Shown piece by piece: positions 1 through 7,410 of a stretch of DNA of 32,405 bases (position 1 is its first letter; each line of letters starts with the position of its first letter). A program made the position numbers and the translations under genes. This DNA is from an uncultured Sphingopyxis sp. (GTDB lineage Bacteria; Pseudomonadota; Alphaproteobacteria; Sphingomonadales; Sphingomonadaceae). Below the pieces are notes generated by a model that searched no databases, was not told the origin of the DNA, and saw nothing but the letters and a program-made list of their open reading frames with translations. The stretch spans positions 1-32,405 of the forward strand of contig CALMYE010000216.1 of assembly GCA_937873425.1 (NCBI GenBank), given 5' to 3'.

Positions 1-958
1 GCAGCACATGGCTGACCTTGCCCGACCCGCTCGCGCAGGCGCTGCCGAGCGAGAAAGCGACGTTGCGCGCGTCGGACATCAGCCGCAGGCCGTTCACCCC
101 TTCGCGCCGGATATTGAGATTGCCGTGCCAGCGGCGTTCAAGATCGCCGTTAACCGTCCATTCGGGCAGCATGTCCATCGCCAGCGACCGCAGAAGCTCG
201 ACATGGCCGCGGTCGGCGTCGAAGCGCTCGGCCGCGAGCGCCGCCGCCGCGCCAAAACCGGCGCACAGCGCGGGCGAAACGGTGCCCGAGCGCATCCCCT
301 GCTCCTGCGCGCCGCCGAGCATGAAGGGCGGCAGATCGACGCCGTCCTTCACCCAGAGAGCGCCGATGCCCTTCGGTCCGTGAATCTTGTGCGCGGATAT
401 GGCGATCAGGTCCGGCCCCTCGGGAATGGCGACGCGGCCATAGCCCTGCACTGCGTCGCACAGCAGCAGGCTGTCCTTTGCATGCGCCGCGGCGGTGAAT
501 TCGGCGACCGGCTGGATCGTCCCGACCTCGTTGTTGACCAGCATGACCGCGACGATGCCGCCTTCGGGAATCGACGCGTCGTCGGGGGGCAGCGCGAGGC
601 CCGCACCGTCAACGGGCAGCATCGCGGCGTTCAGCTTTTCGAGGCAGATCAGCGACCCCGGATGCTCGATCGTCAGCCCCGCAGCGCCGCCGGGCTTTGC
701 CTCGGCGCCGCGCAGCAGCGCCCAGTTGAGCGCCTCGGTCGCGCCCGAGGTGAAGAAGGTGCGGCCGCCCTTGGGCAGCAGCGCCGCGACCTGATCGCGC
801 GCGACCTCGACCGCCGCGGCGGCGGCGCGCCCCGCCTTGTGCGTGCTCGACGGGTTGGCGAAACCATCACCCTCGCCCGGCCCCGCCAGCCAGCGCAGCA
901 TCGCCTCGCGCGCCTCGGGCGCGAGCGGTGTGGTGGCCTGGTAGTCGAGGTAGATCAT
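1..958 (-). CDS. Cysteine desulfurase, class V aminotransferase (C-terminus cut by window edge)
   Basis: A PLP enzyme of the NifS/IscS type that takes sulfur from L-cysteine for Fe-S cluster assembly. I translated it from the minus strand starting at the ATG at 958. The N-terminus reads MIYLDYQATTPLAPEAR, the usual fold-type I opening. The PLP lysine lies in SAHKIHGPKG (H190, K191). The sulfur-accepting cysteine is Cys308 in SLGSACASGSGK near the left edge. About 319 residues are present and the last few dozen are outside. There is no strong ribosome binding site. In many alphaproteobacteria a desulfurase like this stands next to suf genes, which would lie to the left; that is inference. The exact subfamily (IscS, SufS or NifS) is not settled. 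Confidence 0.93.
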   Translation of the reverse strand, partial: MIYLDYQATTPLAPEAREAMLRWLAGPGEGDGFANPSSTHKAGRAAAAAVEVARDQVAALLPKGGRTFFTSGATEALNWALLRGAEAKPGGAAGLTIEHPGSLICLEKLNAAMLPVDGAGLALPPDDASIPEGGIVAVMLVNNEVGTIQPVAEFTAAAHAKDSLLLCDAVQGYGRVAIPEGPDLIAISAHKIHGPKGIGALWVKDGVDLPPFMLGGAQEQGMRSGTVSPALCAGFGAAAALAAERFDADRGHVELLRSLAMDMLPEWTVNGDLERRWHGNLNIRREGVNGLRLMSDARNVAFSLGSACASGSGKVSHVL

Positions 959-1010
959 CCGGCCAGCACCGTTTTCAACTCCGCTCGTATCGCGCCATGC
1001 TCTCCATCAT

Positions 1011-1087
1011 CGTCACTCCGGACTTGATCCGGGGTCCCGCTCAGCCACGCCGGAAAAGCGGGACCCCGGATCAAGTCCGGGGTGACG
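1011..1087. repeat. Palindromic intergenic repeat (REP-like)
   Basis: Two 31-base arms (1011-1041 and 1057-1087) are inverted copies with one mismatch, around a 15-base spacer. Each arm contains CCGGACTTGATCCGGGG (or its variant) followed by TCCCGC. From general knowledge, palindromes of this type are dispersed between genes in sphingomonad genomes. It sits between the divergent desulfurase and hydrolase genes and could fold into a long hairpin in either transcript. It lacks a T-tract, so a terminator role is not shown. Confidence 0.85.
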
Positions 1088-1110
1088 AATGGAGGACAAT
1101 AGGCACCTTA

Positions 1111-1144
1111 TTGCGAACGATTCGCAAAAGTTGCAACTTGCAAC
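1111..1144. promoter_or_regulatory. Two adjacent operator-like palindromes upstream of the hydrolase
   Basis: TTGCGAACGATTCGCAA at 1111-1127 is a perfect 7-3-7 inverted repeat. GTTGCAACTTGCAAC at 1130-1144 is a perfect 7-1-7 inverted repeat. Both carry the TTGC/GCAA half-sites typical of Fur-family sites in alphaproteobacteria, which fits a region next to an Fe-S assembly gene. The second palindrome covers the candidate -35 box of the hydrolase promoter, so a bound protein there would repress. The identity of the regulator (Fur, Irr, Rrf2 type or another) is inference. Confidence 0.5.
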
Positions 1145-1158
1145 GCGATTTCTATATA
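1131..1158 (+). promoter_or_regulatory. Candidate sigma-70 promoter for the alpha/beta hydrolase
   Basis: TTGCAA at 1131-1136 and TATATA at 1153-1158 are separated by 16 bases, and the ATG follows at 1232. The -35 box lies inside the palindrome at 1130-1144. The boxes match consensus fairly well for this GC-rich genome, but the assignment is by eye only. Confidence 0.4.
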
Positions 1159-1231
1159 GGCGCCACTTCCGCTCCGCCACCCCTCGCTCAAGCGAATCGG
1201 TGGTCAGCCCGACACAAATGAAGGTGCGCCC

Positions 1232-1888
1232 ATGCCCGACGTCATTTTCCCCGGCCCCGAGGGCCGCATCGAAGGCCGTTTCTCGCCCCCGCCGCGCCCG
1301 CGCGCGCCGGTCGCGCTGATCCTCCACCCGCACCCGCAGGGCGGCGGCACGATGAACGACCGCATCACCCAGGCGATGTACAAGAGCTTCGTCGCGCGCG
1401 GCTTCGCGGTGCTGCGCTTCAATTTCCGCGGCGTCGGGCGCAGCCAGGGCGTCTTCGACAACGGCATCGGCGAGCTGAGCGACGCGGCGTCGGCGCTCGA
1501 CTGGGTGCAGTCCATCCACCCGGAAGCGCAGACGACCTGGGTCGCGGGGTTCAGCTTCGGCGCGTGGATCGGCATGCAATTGCTGATGCGCCGCCCCGAA
1601 ATCCGCGGTTTCCTGTCGGTCGCGCCGCCGGCGAACATGTACGATTTCAGCTTCCTCGCCCCCTGCCCCTCGTCGGGCATCATCGTCGCGGGCGGCGCCG
1701 ACGAGATCGTCCCGCCCGCCGCGGTGCAGAAGCTGGTCGACAAGCTGCGCACGCAGAAGGGCATCACCATCCATCACGACGAAATCCCGCGTGCCAACCA
1801 TTTCTTCGAGCATGAGCTCGACCAGTTGATGAAGAGCCTCGACAATTATCTCGACATGCGGCTCGCGCCCGATTCGCCGATCCGGTGA
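1232..1888 (+). CDS. Alpha/beta hydrolase
   Basis: A 218-residue cytoplasmic serine hydrolase with a complete triad visible: nucleophile Ser108 in GFSFGAW, Asp157 in GGADEIVPP and His190 in RANHFFEH. The oxyanion/HPHPQGGG loop at residues 32-39 is typical of the COG2945-like small dienelactone hydrolase relatives. The ATG at 1232 is preceded by GAAGGT as a ribosome binding site. There is no signal peptide. The substrate is unknown. In related bacteria similar hydrolases often lie near Fe-S assembly genes, but no mechanistic link is visible here. Confidence 0.92.
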   Translation: MPDVIFPGPEGRIEGRFSPPPRPRAPVALILHPHPQGGGTMNDRITQAMYKSFVARGFAVLRFNFRGVGRSQGVFDNGIGELSDAASALDWVQSIHPEAQTTWVAGFSFGAWIGMQLLMRRPEIRGFLSVAPPANMYDFSFLAPCPSSGIIVAGGADEIVPPAAVQKLVDKLRTQKGITIHHDEIPRANHFFEHELDQLMKSLDNYLDMRLAPDSPIR

Positions 1889-1892
1889 ATCC

Positions 1893-2026
1893 GATCCTCC
1901 CCGCTTGCGGGGAGGTGGCGGCGCGCAGCGCCGACGGAGGGGGATTGCGGTCCTACACGCCGCTGCAGGCCGATAGCCCCCTCCACCGCCTTCGGCGGTC
2001 CCCCTCCCCGCGGGGCGGGGAGGATC
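1893..2026. repeat. Long imperfect palindromic intergenic element
   Basis: The element begins GATCCTCCCCGC and ends GCGGGGAGGATC, with further internal inverted arms (GGAGGTGGC / CCACCGCC and GGAGGGGG / CCCCCTCC). It is followed by a run of six Ts at 2027-2032. It lies in the convergent space between the hydrolase and the small membrane protein gene. From general knowledge this is another common intergenic repeat family of sphingomonads and relatives. With its T-tract it may also end the hydrolase transcript. Confidence 0.8.
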
Positions 2027-2033
2027 TTTTTTG

Positions 2034-2198
2034 CTACTTCACCGGCACCAGCCACACCGCGACATTGGCGAACATCACCAGCGCCGCGACGAACATCAGC
2101 AGCGCGCGGCGGCGGTCGCCGGTGCGCAGCACATAGATGGCGCCGCCGGTCAGGACGACGCCGGTCAGCATCAGCACGGACAGGATCGTGTCGGACAT
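2034..2198 (-). CDS. Small two-helix membrane protein, hypothetical
   Basis: A 54-residue open frame with ATG at 2198 and TAG at 2034. It starts MSDTILSVLMLTGVVLTGG and ends VAVWLVPVK. Two hydrophobic stretches (about residues 5-22 and 33-51) flank the basic turn TGDRRRA, as expected for an inner-membrane hairpin protein with a short loop. Codon use matches its neighbours (GC-rich third positions), which supports it as a real gene. It is divergent from rpiB. Function unknown. Confidence 0.7.
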   Translation of the reverse strand: MSDTILSVLMLTGVVLTGGAIYVLRTGDRRRALLMFVAALVMFANVAVWLVPVK

Positions 2199-2311
2199 GG
2201 CGCGGGCTTATCGCGGACGTCACAAATTTGCCACCTCGCTTATGGCCAATCCGCGCGCCTTCGCCTAAAGGCCGCTCATCGATTCCCTTGACCCCAGCGG
2301 GAGCCTGCGCC

Positions 2312-2764
2312 GTGCGCATCGCCATTGCCTCTGACCATGCCGCCTATGAGCTGAAGGCCGCGCTCGCGGCCTGGCTGCGCGGCGAAGGACACGAGGTCGA
2401 CGATCTCGGCACGAATGGCCCCGACAGCGTCGATTACCCCGACTACGGCTACCGCCTCGCCGAAGCCGTCGCGAGCGGCAGCGCCGAGCGCGGCATCGCG
2501 CTCTGCGGTTCGGGGATCGGCATTTCGATCTCGGTCAACCGCAACCCGGCGTGCCGCTGCGCGCGGGTCGACGAGCCGCTGTCGGCCCGCCTCGCGCGCG
2601 AGCATAATGACGCGAATGTCATCGCGATGGGCGCGCGGCTGACCGGCATCGACATGGCGAAGGCGTGCCTGACCGCCTTCCTGACCACCGATTTCGCCGG
2701 CGACCGGCACGCGCGCCGCGTCGACAAGCTTTCGAATCCGCCCCAACTGGAGACCAGCCGATGA
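2312..2764 (+). CDS. rpiB: Ribose-5-phosphate isomerase B
   Basis: Interconverts ribose 5-phosphate and ribulose 5-phosphate in the non-oxidative pentose phosphate pathway. The 150-residue protein starts at GTG 2312, chosen because family homology begins at [11 protein letters not shown] and GCGGGAG precedes it. Visible family features are D8-H9, Cys65 in ALCGSGIG (the catalytic base position), and the conserved block [14 protein letters not shown] at 96-109. The length is normal for RpiB. Its TGA overlaps the ATG of glyA by four bases, so the two genes are translationally coupled. Confidence 0.95.
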   Translation: MRIAIASDHAAYELKAALAAWLRGEGHEVDDLGTNGPDSVDYPDYGYRLAEAVASGSAERGIALCGSGIGISISVNRNPACRCARVDEPLSARLAREHNDANVIAMGARLTGIDMAKACLTAFLTTDFAGDRHARRVDKLSNPPQLETSR

Positions 2765-4068
2765 CCACCGACACGCTCGACAAGCCCATCAAATCGGCCG
2801 GCTATTTCACCGACGGCGTCGCCGCTACCGACCCCGCGGTCGCCGCGGCGATGAAGCATGAGCTGGAGCGCGAGCAATATCAGATCGAGCTGATCGCGTC
2901 GGAGAATATCGTCTCCAAGGCGGTTCTCGAAGCGCAGGGGTCGGTCTTCACCAACAAATATGCCGAGGGCTATCCGGGCCGGCGCTATTATCAGGGCTGC
3001 GCGCCGTCGGACGAGGTCGAGACGCTGGCGATCGACCGCGCGAAGCAATTGTTCGACTGCAATTTCGCCAACGTCCAGCCGCATTCGGGCGCGCAGGCGA
3101 ACGGCGCGGTGATGCTGGCACTGACCAAGCCCGGCGCGACGATCCTGGGCATGAGCCTCGACGCCGGCGGCCACCTGACCCACGGCGCCCCGCCCGCCAT
3201 GTCGGGCAAATGGTTCAACGCGGTGCAGTACGGCGTGCGCCCCGACGATCATCTCGTCGATTTCGATCAGGTCGAACGCCTCGCGAAGGAACATCGCCCG
3301 TCGCTGATCATCGCGGGCGGATCGGCCTATCCGCGCACGCTCGATTTCGCGCGCTTCCGCGCGATCGCCGACGATGTCGGCGCGCTGCTGATGGTCGACA
3401 TGGCGCATTTCGCTGGACTGGTCGCGGGCGGCGCGCATCCCTCCCCGATGGAGCATGCGCATGTCGTCACCACGACAACGCACAAGACGCTGCGCGGCCC
3501 GCGCGGCGGCATGATCCTGACCAACGACGAAGCCATTGCCAAGCGCATCAATTCGGCGGTCTTCCCCGGCCTGCAGGGTGGCCCGCTGATGCACGTCATC
3601 GCCGCCAAGGCAGTCGCCTTTGGCGAGGCGCTGCGCCCCGAATTCAAACATTATGCGAAGGCAACCATCGCCAATGCGCAGGCGCTCGCGAACCGGCTGA
3701 AAGCGCGCGGCGCCGATGTCGTCGCGGGCGGCACCGACACGCATCTCGCGCTGATTGATCTGCGCCCGCTCGGCATCACCGGGCGCGACGCCGATGAGGC
3801 GTTGGAGCGTAGCGCGATCACCTGCAACAAGAACGGCGTTCCCTTCGATCCGCTGCCGCCGGTCAAGACCAGCGGCATCCGCGTCGGATCGCCCGCCGGC
3901 ACGACTCGCGGCTTCGGCATCACCGAGTTCGAGGCGATCGGCGACATGGTGGCGGACGTGCTCGAAGCCTTGCGCGACAAGGGCGAGCATGGCGACGCCG
4001 ATGTCGAGGCCGACGTCCGGGGCCGCGTCCGCGCGCTGTGCGAACGCTTCCCCATCTATCAGGGCTGA
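2761..4068 (+). CDS. glyA: Serine hydroxymethyltransferase
   Basis: A PLP enzyme that converts serine and tetrahydrofolate to glycine and 5,10-methylene-THF, the main one-carbon source. It has 435 residues, the usual length. The PLP lysine is K242 in [14 protein letters not shown], with D213 and H216 in MVDMAH stacking on the cofactor. The N-terminal [14 protein letters not shown] block binds at the dimer interface. The ATG at 2761 overlaps the rpiB stop (ATGA). The coupling with rpiB and nrdR fits a nucleotide-precursor theme. Confidence 0.98.
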   Translation: MTTDTLDKPIKSAGYFTDGVAATDPAVAAAMKHELEREQYQIELIASENIVSKAVLEAQGSVFTNKYAEGYPGRRYYQGCAPSDEVETLAIDRAKQLFDCNFANVQPHSGAQANGAVMLALTKPGATILGMSLDAGGHLTHGAPPAMSGKWFNAVQYGVRPDDHLVDFDQVERLAKEHRPSLIIAGGSAYPRTLDFARFRAIADDVGALLMVDMAHFAGLVAGGAHPSPMEHAHVVTTTTHKTLRGPRGGMILTNDEAIAKRINSAVFPGLQGGPLMHVIAAKAVAFGEALRPEFKHYAKATIANAQALANRLKARGADVVAGGTDTHLALIDLRPLGITGRDADEALERSAITCNKNGVPFDPLPPVKTSGIRVGSPAGTTRGFGITEFEAIGDMVADVLEALRDKGEHGDADVEADVRGRVRALCERFPIYQG

Positions 4069-4073
4069 TCGAT

Positions 4074-4292
4074 ATGGCGCGCCCCAACCCCGAGGAACCG
4101 ACGCTGGTCGAACTGGCCATCGAAGAGGCCAAGGCGATGGGCAAGCAGGGGATGGACCATCCCTCGACGCGCCCGGTGCTGACCGGCGGCGTGGTGGGAG
4201 CCATCGCGGGCGCGGTGCTGCCGGTGGTGAGCTGGCCGGTCGGCCTGTTCGCGGGCGCCGCCATCGCGCTCTACAGCCGGGTGAAACGCTGA
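4074..4292 (+). CDS. Small membrane protein between glyA and nrdR, hypothetical
   Basis: A 72-residue protein starting at ATG 4074, five bases after the glyA stop. Residues 1-32 are polar and acidic, with a helix-like LVELAIEEAKAMGKQG. Residues 36-68 are hydrophobic (glycine/alanine/valine rich, with a PVVSWPVG break) and read as one or two membrane helices, ending YSRVKR. It lies in the rpiB-glyA-nrdR run with a three-base gap before nrdR, so it is co-transcribed. No known family recognised. Confidence 0.75.
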   Translation: MARPNPEEPTLVELAIEEAKAMGKQGMDHPSTRPVLTGGVVGAIAGAVLPVVSWPVGLFAGAAIALYSRVKR

Positions 4293-4295
4293 ACC

Positions 4296-4760
4296 ATGCG
4301 CTGTCCCTATTGCGGCCATGAAGACAGTCAGGTGAAGGACAGCCGTCCGACCGAGGACGGCGCCGCGATCCGCCGCCGCCGCCAGTGCGAGGATTGCGGC
4401 GCGCGCTTCACCACGTTCGAGCGCATCCAGCTACGCGAGGTCGGCGTGCTCAAGGCCGGCGGCGGGCGTGAGCCCTTCGACCGCGAAAAACTGATGCGCA
4501 GCGTCCAGATCGCCTGCCGCAAGCGCCCGATCGACGGCGCGCGCATCGAGCGGCTGGTGTCGGGCATCCAGCGCCAGCTCGAAACCTCGGGCGAAAGCGA
4601 GGTGCAGGCGGCGCAGATCGGCGCGATGGTGATGGAGGCGCTCAAGGGCTTCGACAATGTCGCCTATATCCGCTTCGCCAGCGTCTATCGCGACTTCACC
4701 GAGGCCAAGGATTTCGAGGAATTCGCCTCGACCATCAGCGAGGCGGCCAAGCGCGACTAA
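4296..4760 (+). CDS. nrdR: Transcriptional repressor NrdR
   Basis: Represses ribonucleotide reductase genes according to the ATP/dATP state of the cell. The 154-residue protein has the N-terminal zinc ribbon (C3, C6, C31, C34, in MRCPYCG and CEDCG) and then the ATP-cone domain from about residue 49 ([11 protein letters not shown]...PFDREKL) to about 139 ([11 protein letters not shown]). Length and both domains are standard. It starts three bases after the preceding small gene. NrdR boxes were not searched for upstream of nrd genes, which are not in this window. Confidence 0.97.
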   Translation: MRCPYCGHEDSQVKDSRPTEDGAAIRRRRQCEDCGARFTTFERIQLREVGVLKAGGGREPFDREKLMRSVQIACRKRPIDGARIERLVSGIQRQLETSGESEVQAAQIGAMVMEALKGFDNVAYIRFASVYRDFTEAKDFEEFASTISEAAKRD

Positions 4761-4822
4761 ACCCCCTTCCGTATCCCCGAGCGAAGACGAGGGGCCATTT
4801 CGAGCGAACAGCAGAGCAAGCG

Positions 4823-5944
4823 ATGACATTCTGGGCCTATATGTTGCGGTGCCGCGATGGCAGCTATTATGTCGGCCACACCGACCAGCTGGAACATCGC
4901 ATCGGGCAGCATGAAAGCGGCGAAATCCCGGGTTACACGGCGACGAAACGCCCGGTCGAACTGGTCTGGAGTGCCGAATTCGCCACGCGAATCGAAGCCC
5001 TGGAGGCGGAGCGGCAGATCAAGGGCTGGTCACGCGCAAAGAAGGAAGCGCTGATCCGCGAGGATTGGCCCGCCATCCGCAGGCTCGCAAGCCGCGCCAA
5101 GGTCCTTCGAGACGGGACAGAGCCTTCGACAAGCTCAGTCTCTGTCCCTCCTCAGGACGAACGGATTTCTTCCACATCCGTTCGTCCTGAGGAGCGACTG
5201 AGCCCCGGCGAAGGCGCGTCTCGAAGGACCACGCCCCCCGTGATCGTCCTCGTCCGTCCGCAGCTTGGCGAGAATATCGGCAAGGCGGCGCGCGCGATGC
5301 TCAATTTCGGGCTGACCGAGCTGCGCCTCGTCGCCCCGCGCGACGGCTGGCCCAATCCCGATGCGGGGCCGGCGGCTTCGGGCGCCGATATCGTGCTCGC
5401 CGAGGCGGTGGTCTTCGACACGCTGGCCGAGGCGGTCGCCGACTGCACGCGCGTCTACGCCACCACGGTGCGCAAGCGGGGGGTGACCAAGCCTGTGCTG
5501 ACGCCCGAAGCCGCGGCGAAACAGGTTCACGCCACCGCCGGCCGCTCGGCCTATGTCTTCGGGCCCGAGCGCTCGGGGCTCGAAAGCGACGACGTCGCGC
5601 TCGCGCACAGCATCGTCACCGTGCCGATCAATCCGGAATTCGGCTCGCTGAATCTCGCGCAGGCGGTGATCCTGCTCGCCTATGAATGGTCAAAGGGCGA
5701 AGCGCTGGCGCAGCCGCCGGCGGTCGACCTCGATCCCCCCGCGCCGCATGGCGAGATGGAGGAGCTGATCGAGCATCTCGTCCGCGATCTCGACACGGCG
5801 GGCTATTTCTTCCCGCCCGAACGCACGACGGCGACGCTGCGGACGCTGCGGACGGCGCTGACCAAGACCGGCTGGTCGCACAATGATATCAGGATGATGC
5901 ACGGCGTCATTTCCATCCTTGGCAGGCGGGAGCGGACGCGATAA
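4823..5944 (+). CDS. GIY-YIG nuclease domain fused in frame to a TrmJ-type SPOUT RNA methyltransferase
   Basis: One 373-residue frame holds two normally separate proteins. Residues 1-92 are a UPF0213/YhbQ-like GIY-YIG domain (WAYMLRCRDGSYYVGHT, with an Arg at 26). Residues about 139-373 are a SPOUT 2'-O-methyltransferase of the TrmH/TrmJ family, with FGPERSGLES and PINPEFGSLNLAQAV forming the knotted SAM site. The linker, residues about 93-136, is encoded by a 130-base palindromic repeat and is low in structure. The methyltransferase could also be started separately at the in-frame GTG at 5240, with a weak AAGGA 11 bases upstream. So the product may be a fusion, or two proteins from one mRNA. 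Confidence 0.85.
   Translation: MTFWAYMLRCRDGSYYVGHTDQLEHRIGQHESGEIPGYTATKRPVELVWSAEFATRIEALEAERQIKGWSRAKKEALIREDWPAIRRLASRAKVLRDGTEPSTSSVSVPPQDERISSTSVRPEERLSPGEGASRRTTPPVIVLVRPQLGENIGKAARAMLNFGLTELRLVAPRDGWPNPDAGPAASGADIVLAEAVVFDTLAEAVADCTRVYATTVRKRGVTKPVLTPEAAAKQVHATAGRSAYVFGPERSGLESDDVALAHSIVTVPINPEFGSLNLAQAVILLAYEWSKGEALAQPPAVDLDPPAPHGEMEELIEHLVRDLDTAGYFFPPERTTATLRTLRTALTKTGWSHNDIRMMHGVISILGRRERTR
5101..5230. repeat. Palindromic repeat element inside the coding frame
   Basis: Nested inverted arms: 5101-5114 with 5217-5230 (14 bases, perfect), 5114-5122 with 5140-5148 (9 bases, perfect) and 5149-5166 with 5176-5193 (18 bases, perfect). The core CCTCAGGACGAACGGAT and the ends GGTCCTTCGAGACG resemble the widely dispersed intergenic palindromes of sphingomonads. 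It contains no stop codon in the frame of the flanking genes and so joins them. No target-site duplication was identified. Confidence 0.88.
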
Positions 5945-5972
5945 CCATCGCCAGTCAATCCGGAGAACAAAG

Positions 5973-6203
5973 ATGCTGTCCCTTTTCCTTTCTCTCGCGC
6001 TCGCCGCTTCGGCGACCGATCCGGCGACCGACCCCAAGGCACAACCGCCCAAGCCCGCGAAGCCGAAGCTGATCTGCAAGTCGGAAACGAGCACACGCAG
6101 CCGGATGCCGACACGCGTCTGCAAGACGCAGGAGGAATGGGACGCGCAGGCGGGGAATGTGAAGGACGAGTTGCAGACGAAAAGCGGCGGCGTCGGCGGC
6201 TGA
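5973..6203 (+). CDS. Small exported protein, hypothetical
   Basis: A 76-residue protein with a short signal peptide (MLSLFLSLALAASA, cleavage probably near residue 14), then a Pro/Lys-rich stretch and a conserved-looking core LICKSETSTRSRMPTRVCKT QEEWDA holding two cysteines. From memory, the motif RMP.RVCKT..EWDA recurs in small periplasmic proteins of sphingomonads. It starts at ATG 5973 with GGAGA as ribosome binding site, 28 bases after the methyltransferase stop. The two cysteines could form a periplasmic disulfide. Function unknown. Confidence 0.75.
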   Translation: MLSLFLSLALAASATDPATDPKAQPPKPAKPKLICKSETSTRSRMPTRVCKTQEEWDAQAGNVKDELQTKSGGVGG

Positions 6204-6212
6204 ACGGGCCGG

Positions 6213-6539
6213 TCAGGCCGGACGGCGGCGGTCCCATTCGGCGAATTCATAGGCGATCGACTGTTCGACCAGCACGTCCCACACCGCGCGCAACCGGTCG
6301 GGGTCGAGCCCCGCCGCTTCGGCTTCTCGCGCGACATTGTCGAGCACCTGCGCCTTGCGCACCTCATCGCGCACCGCCCCACGCTCGGTCTTGATGCGCG
6401 CGGCCGCGTCCATATAGCCGAAACGGCGGACGAGCAGCGCGACCAGCTCGCGGTCGACCCGATCGACCCCGGCGCGGACATCGGCCATCGTTTCGCAATG
6501 CTCGGGGGATTTGGGCTCGGGAGATTTGGGAGCGCTCAT
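6213..6539 (-). CDS. Chorismate mutase, AroQ class
   Basis: Converts chorismate to prephenate on the way to phenylalanine and tyrosine. The 108-residue all-helical protein fits a stand-alone AroQ monofunctional mutase. Helix 1 contains [19 protein letters not shown] (about 26-44), followed by the active-site RIKTERG at 48-54 and [14 protein letters not shown] at 56-69, then [19 protein letters not shown]. The first ATG at 6539 adds a polar SPEPKSPE tail; Met18 at 6488 is an alternative start. An isochorismate-pyruvate lyase (PchB type) has the same fold and cannot be fully excluded. It is convergent with the exported-protein gene. Confidence 0.87.
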   Translation of the reverse strand: MSAPKSPEPKSPEHCETMADVRAGVDRVDRELVALLVRRFGYMDAAARIKTERGAVRDEVRKAQVLDNVAREAEAAGLDPDRLRAVWDVLVEQSIAYEFAEWDRRRPA

Positions 6540-6588
6540 GCGCGTGCCTTTAGCGGCTTTTCGCGCGCTGTCGAGCCGCCCGCACCGC

Positions 6589-6617
6589 TTGACTCGGCGG
6601 CGCCCAGCGTCTAACCG
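6589..6617 (+). promoter_or_regulatory. Candidate promoter of rpsD
   Basis: TTGACT at 6589-6594 is a near-consensus -35. After 16-17 bases comes CTAACC/TAACCG at 6611-6617, a poor -10. It is placed suitably, about 120 bases ahead of the rpsD start, leaving room for the leader hairpin. Judged by eye only. Confidence 0.3.
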
Positions 6618-6656
6618 CGCGCCTTCGCAATGGACCCCGCACCCCGGTGAAGCGGC

Positions 6657-6689
6657 GGTCGCATATGGAAATCTCCATATGGTGCGACC
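6657..6689 (+). promoter_or_regulatory. Leader hairpin upstream of rpsD
   Basis: GGTCGCATATGGA (6657-6669) pairs with TCCATATGGTGCGACC (6674-6689), leaving a three-base bulge and a four-base loop. The hairpin lies 46 bases before the rpsD ATG. S4 is a known autoregulator of its own mRNA in several bacteria. A role of this hairpin in such control is inference. Confidence 0.45.
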
Positions 6690-6735
6690 CGGGACACGCC
6701 GAAATCCTTCGGCACACAGCATATTGGAGACGACA

Positions 6736-7347
6736 ATGTCGAAGCGCCAGAGCGCCAAGTATAAACTCGACCGCCGCATGGGCGAGAATATCTGGGGTCG
6801 CCCCAAGAGCCCGGTCAACCGCCGCGAATATGGCCCCGGCCAGCACGGCCAGCGCCGCAAGGGCAAGATGTCGGACTTCGGCATCCAGCTGCGCGCCAAG
6901 CAGAAGCTGAAGGGCTATTACGGCGACATCACCGAAAAGCAGTTCAAGAAGAATTATTTCGAAGCGTCGCGGATGAAGGGCGACACCGGCCAGAATCTGA
7001 TCGGCCTGCTCGAACGCCGCCTCGACGCGATCGTCTATCGCGCCAAGTTCGCGCCGACGATCTTCTCGGCCCGCCAGCTCGTCAGCCACGGCCACGTCTA
7101 TGTGAACGGCACCAAGTGCAACATCGCGAGCCGCCTGGTGAAGCCGGGCGACGAGGTCACGCTGGGCAAGAAGGCGCAGGAAATGGCGCTGGTCGCCGAA
7201 GCGCAGAGCCTGCCCGAGCGCGACCTGCCCGAATATGTCGCGGTCGACGGCACCAAGGCGACCTTCGTGCGCGTGCCTTCGCTGGACGAAGTTCCCTATC
7301 CGGTGAAGATGGAACCGAATCTGGTCGTCGAATTCTATTCGCGCTGA
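6736..7347 (+). CDS. rpsD: 30S ribosomal protein S4
   Basis: A primary 16S rRNA-binding protein that nucleates assembly of the small-subunit body. The 203-residue protein has the usual N-terminal region ([21 protein letters not shown]), a basic linker [11 protein letters not shown], and the S4 RNA-binding domain at about 93-155 ([11 protein letters not shown]...[14 protein letters not shown]). The ATG at 6736 follows TTGGAGA. It stands alone, with its own leader and terminator, as is common in alphaproteobacteria. Confidence 0.98.
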   Translation: MSKRQSAKYKLDRRMGENIWGRPKSPVNRREYGPGQHGQRRKGKMSDFGIQLRAKQKLKGYYGDITEKQFKKNYFEASRMKGDTGQNLIGLLERRLDAIVYRAKFAPTIFSARQLVSHGHVYVNGTKCNIASRLVKPGDEVTLGKKAQEMALVAEAQSLPERDLPEYVAVDGTKATFVRVPSLDEVPYPVKMEPNLVVEFYSR

Positions 7348-7374
7348 TCCGGCGGTTCATCGCATCGGAGAAAC

Positions 7375-7407
7375 AAAAGGGCGGTCCGGCGACGGACCGC
7401 CCTTTTT
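7375..7407 (+). terminator. Rho-independent terminator after rpsD
   Basis: GGGCGGTCCG (7379-7388) and CGGACCGCCC (7393-7402) form a perfect 10-bp stem with loop GCGA, flanked by AAAA on the left and TTTTT on the right. The symmetric A/T flanks let it serve both rpsD and the convergent S9 peptidase gene that ends at 7411. Confidence 0.95.
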
Positions 7408-7410
7408 CGT

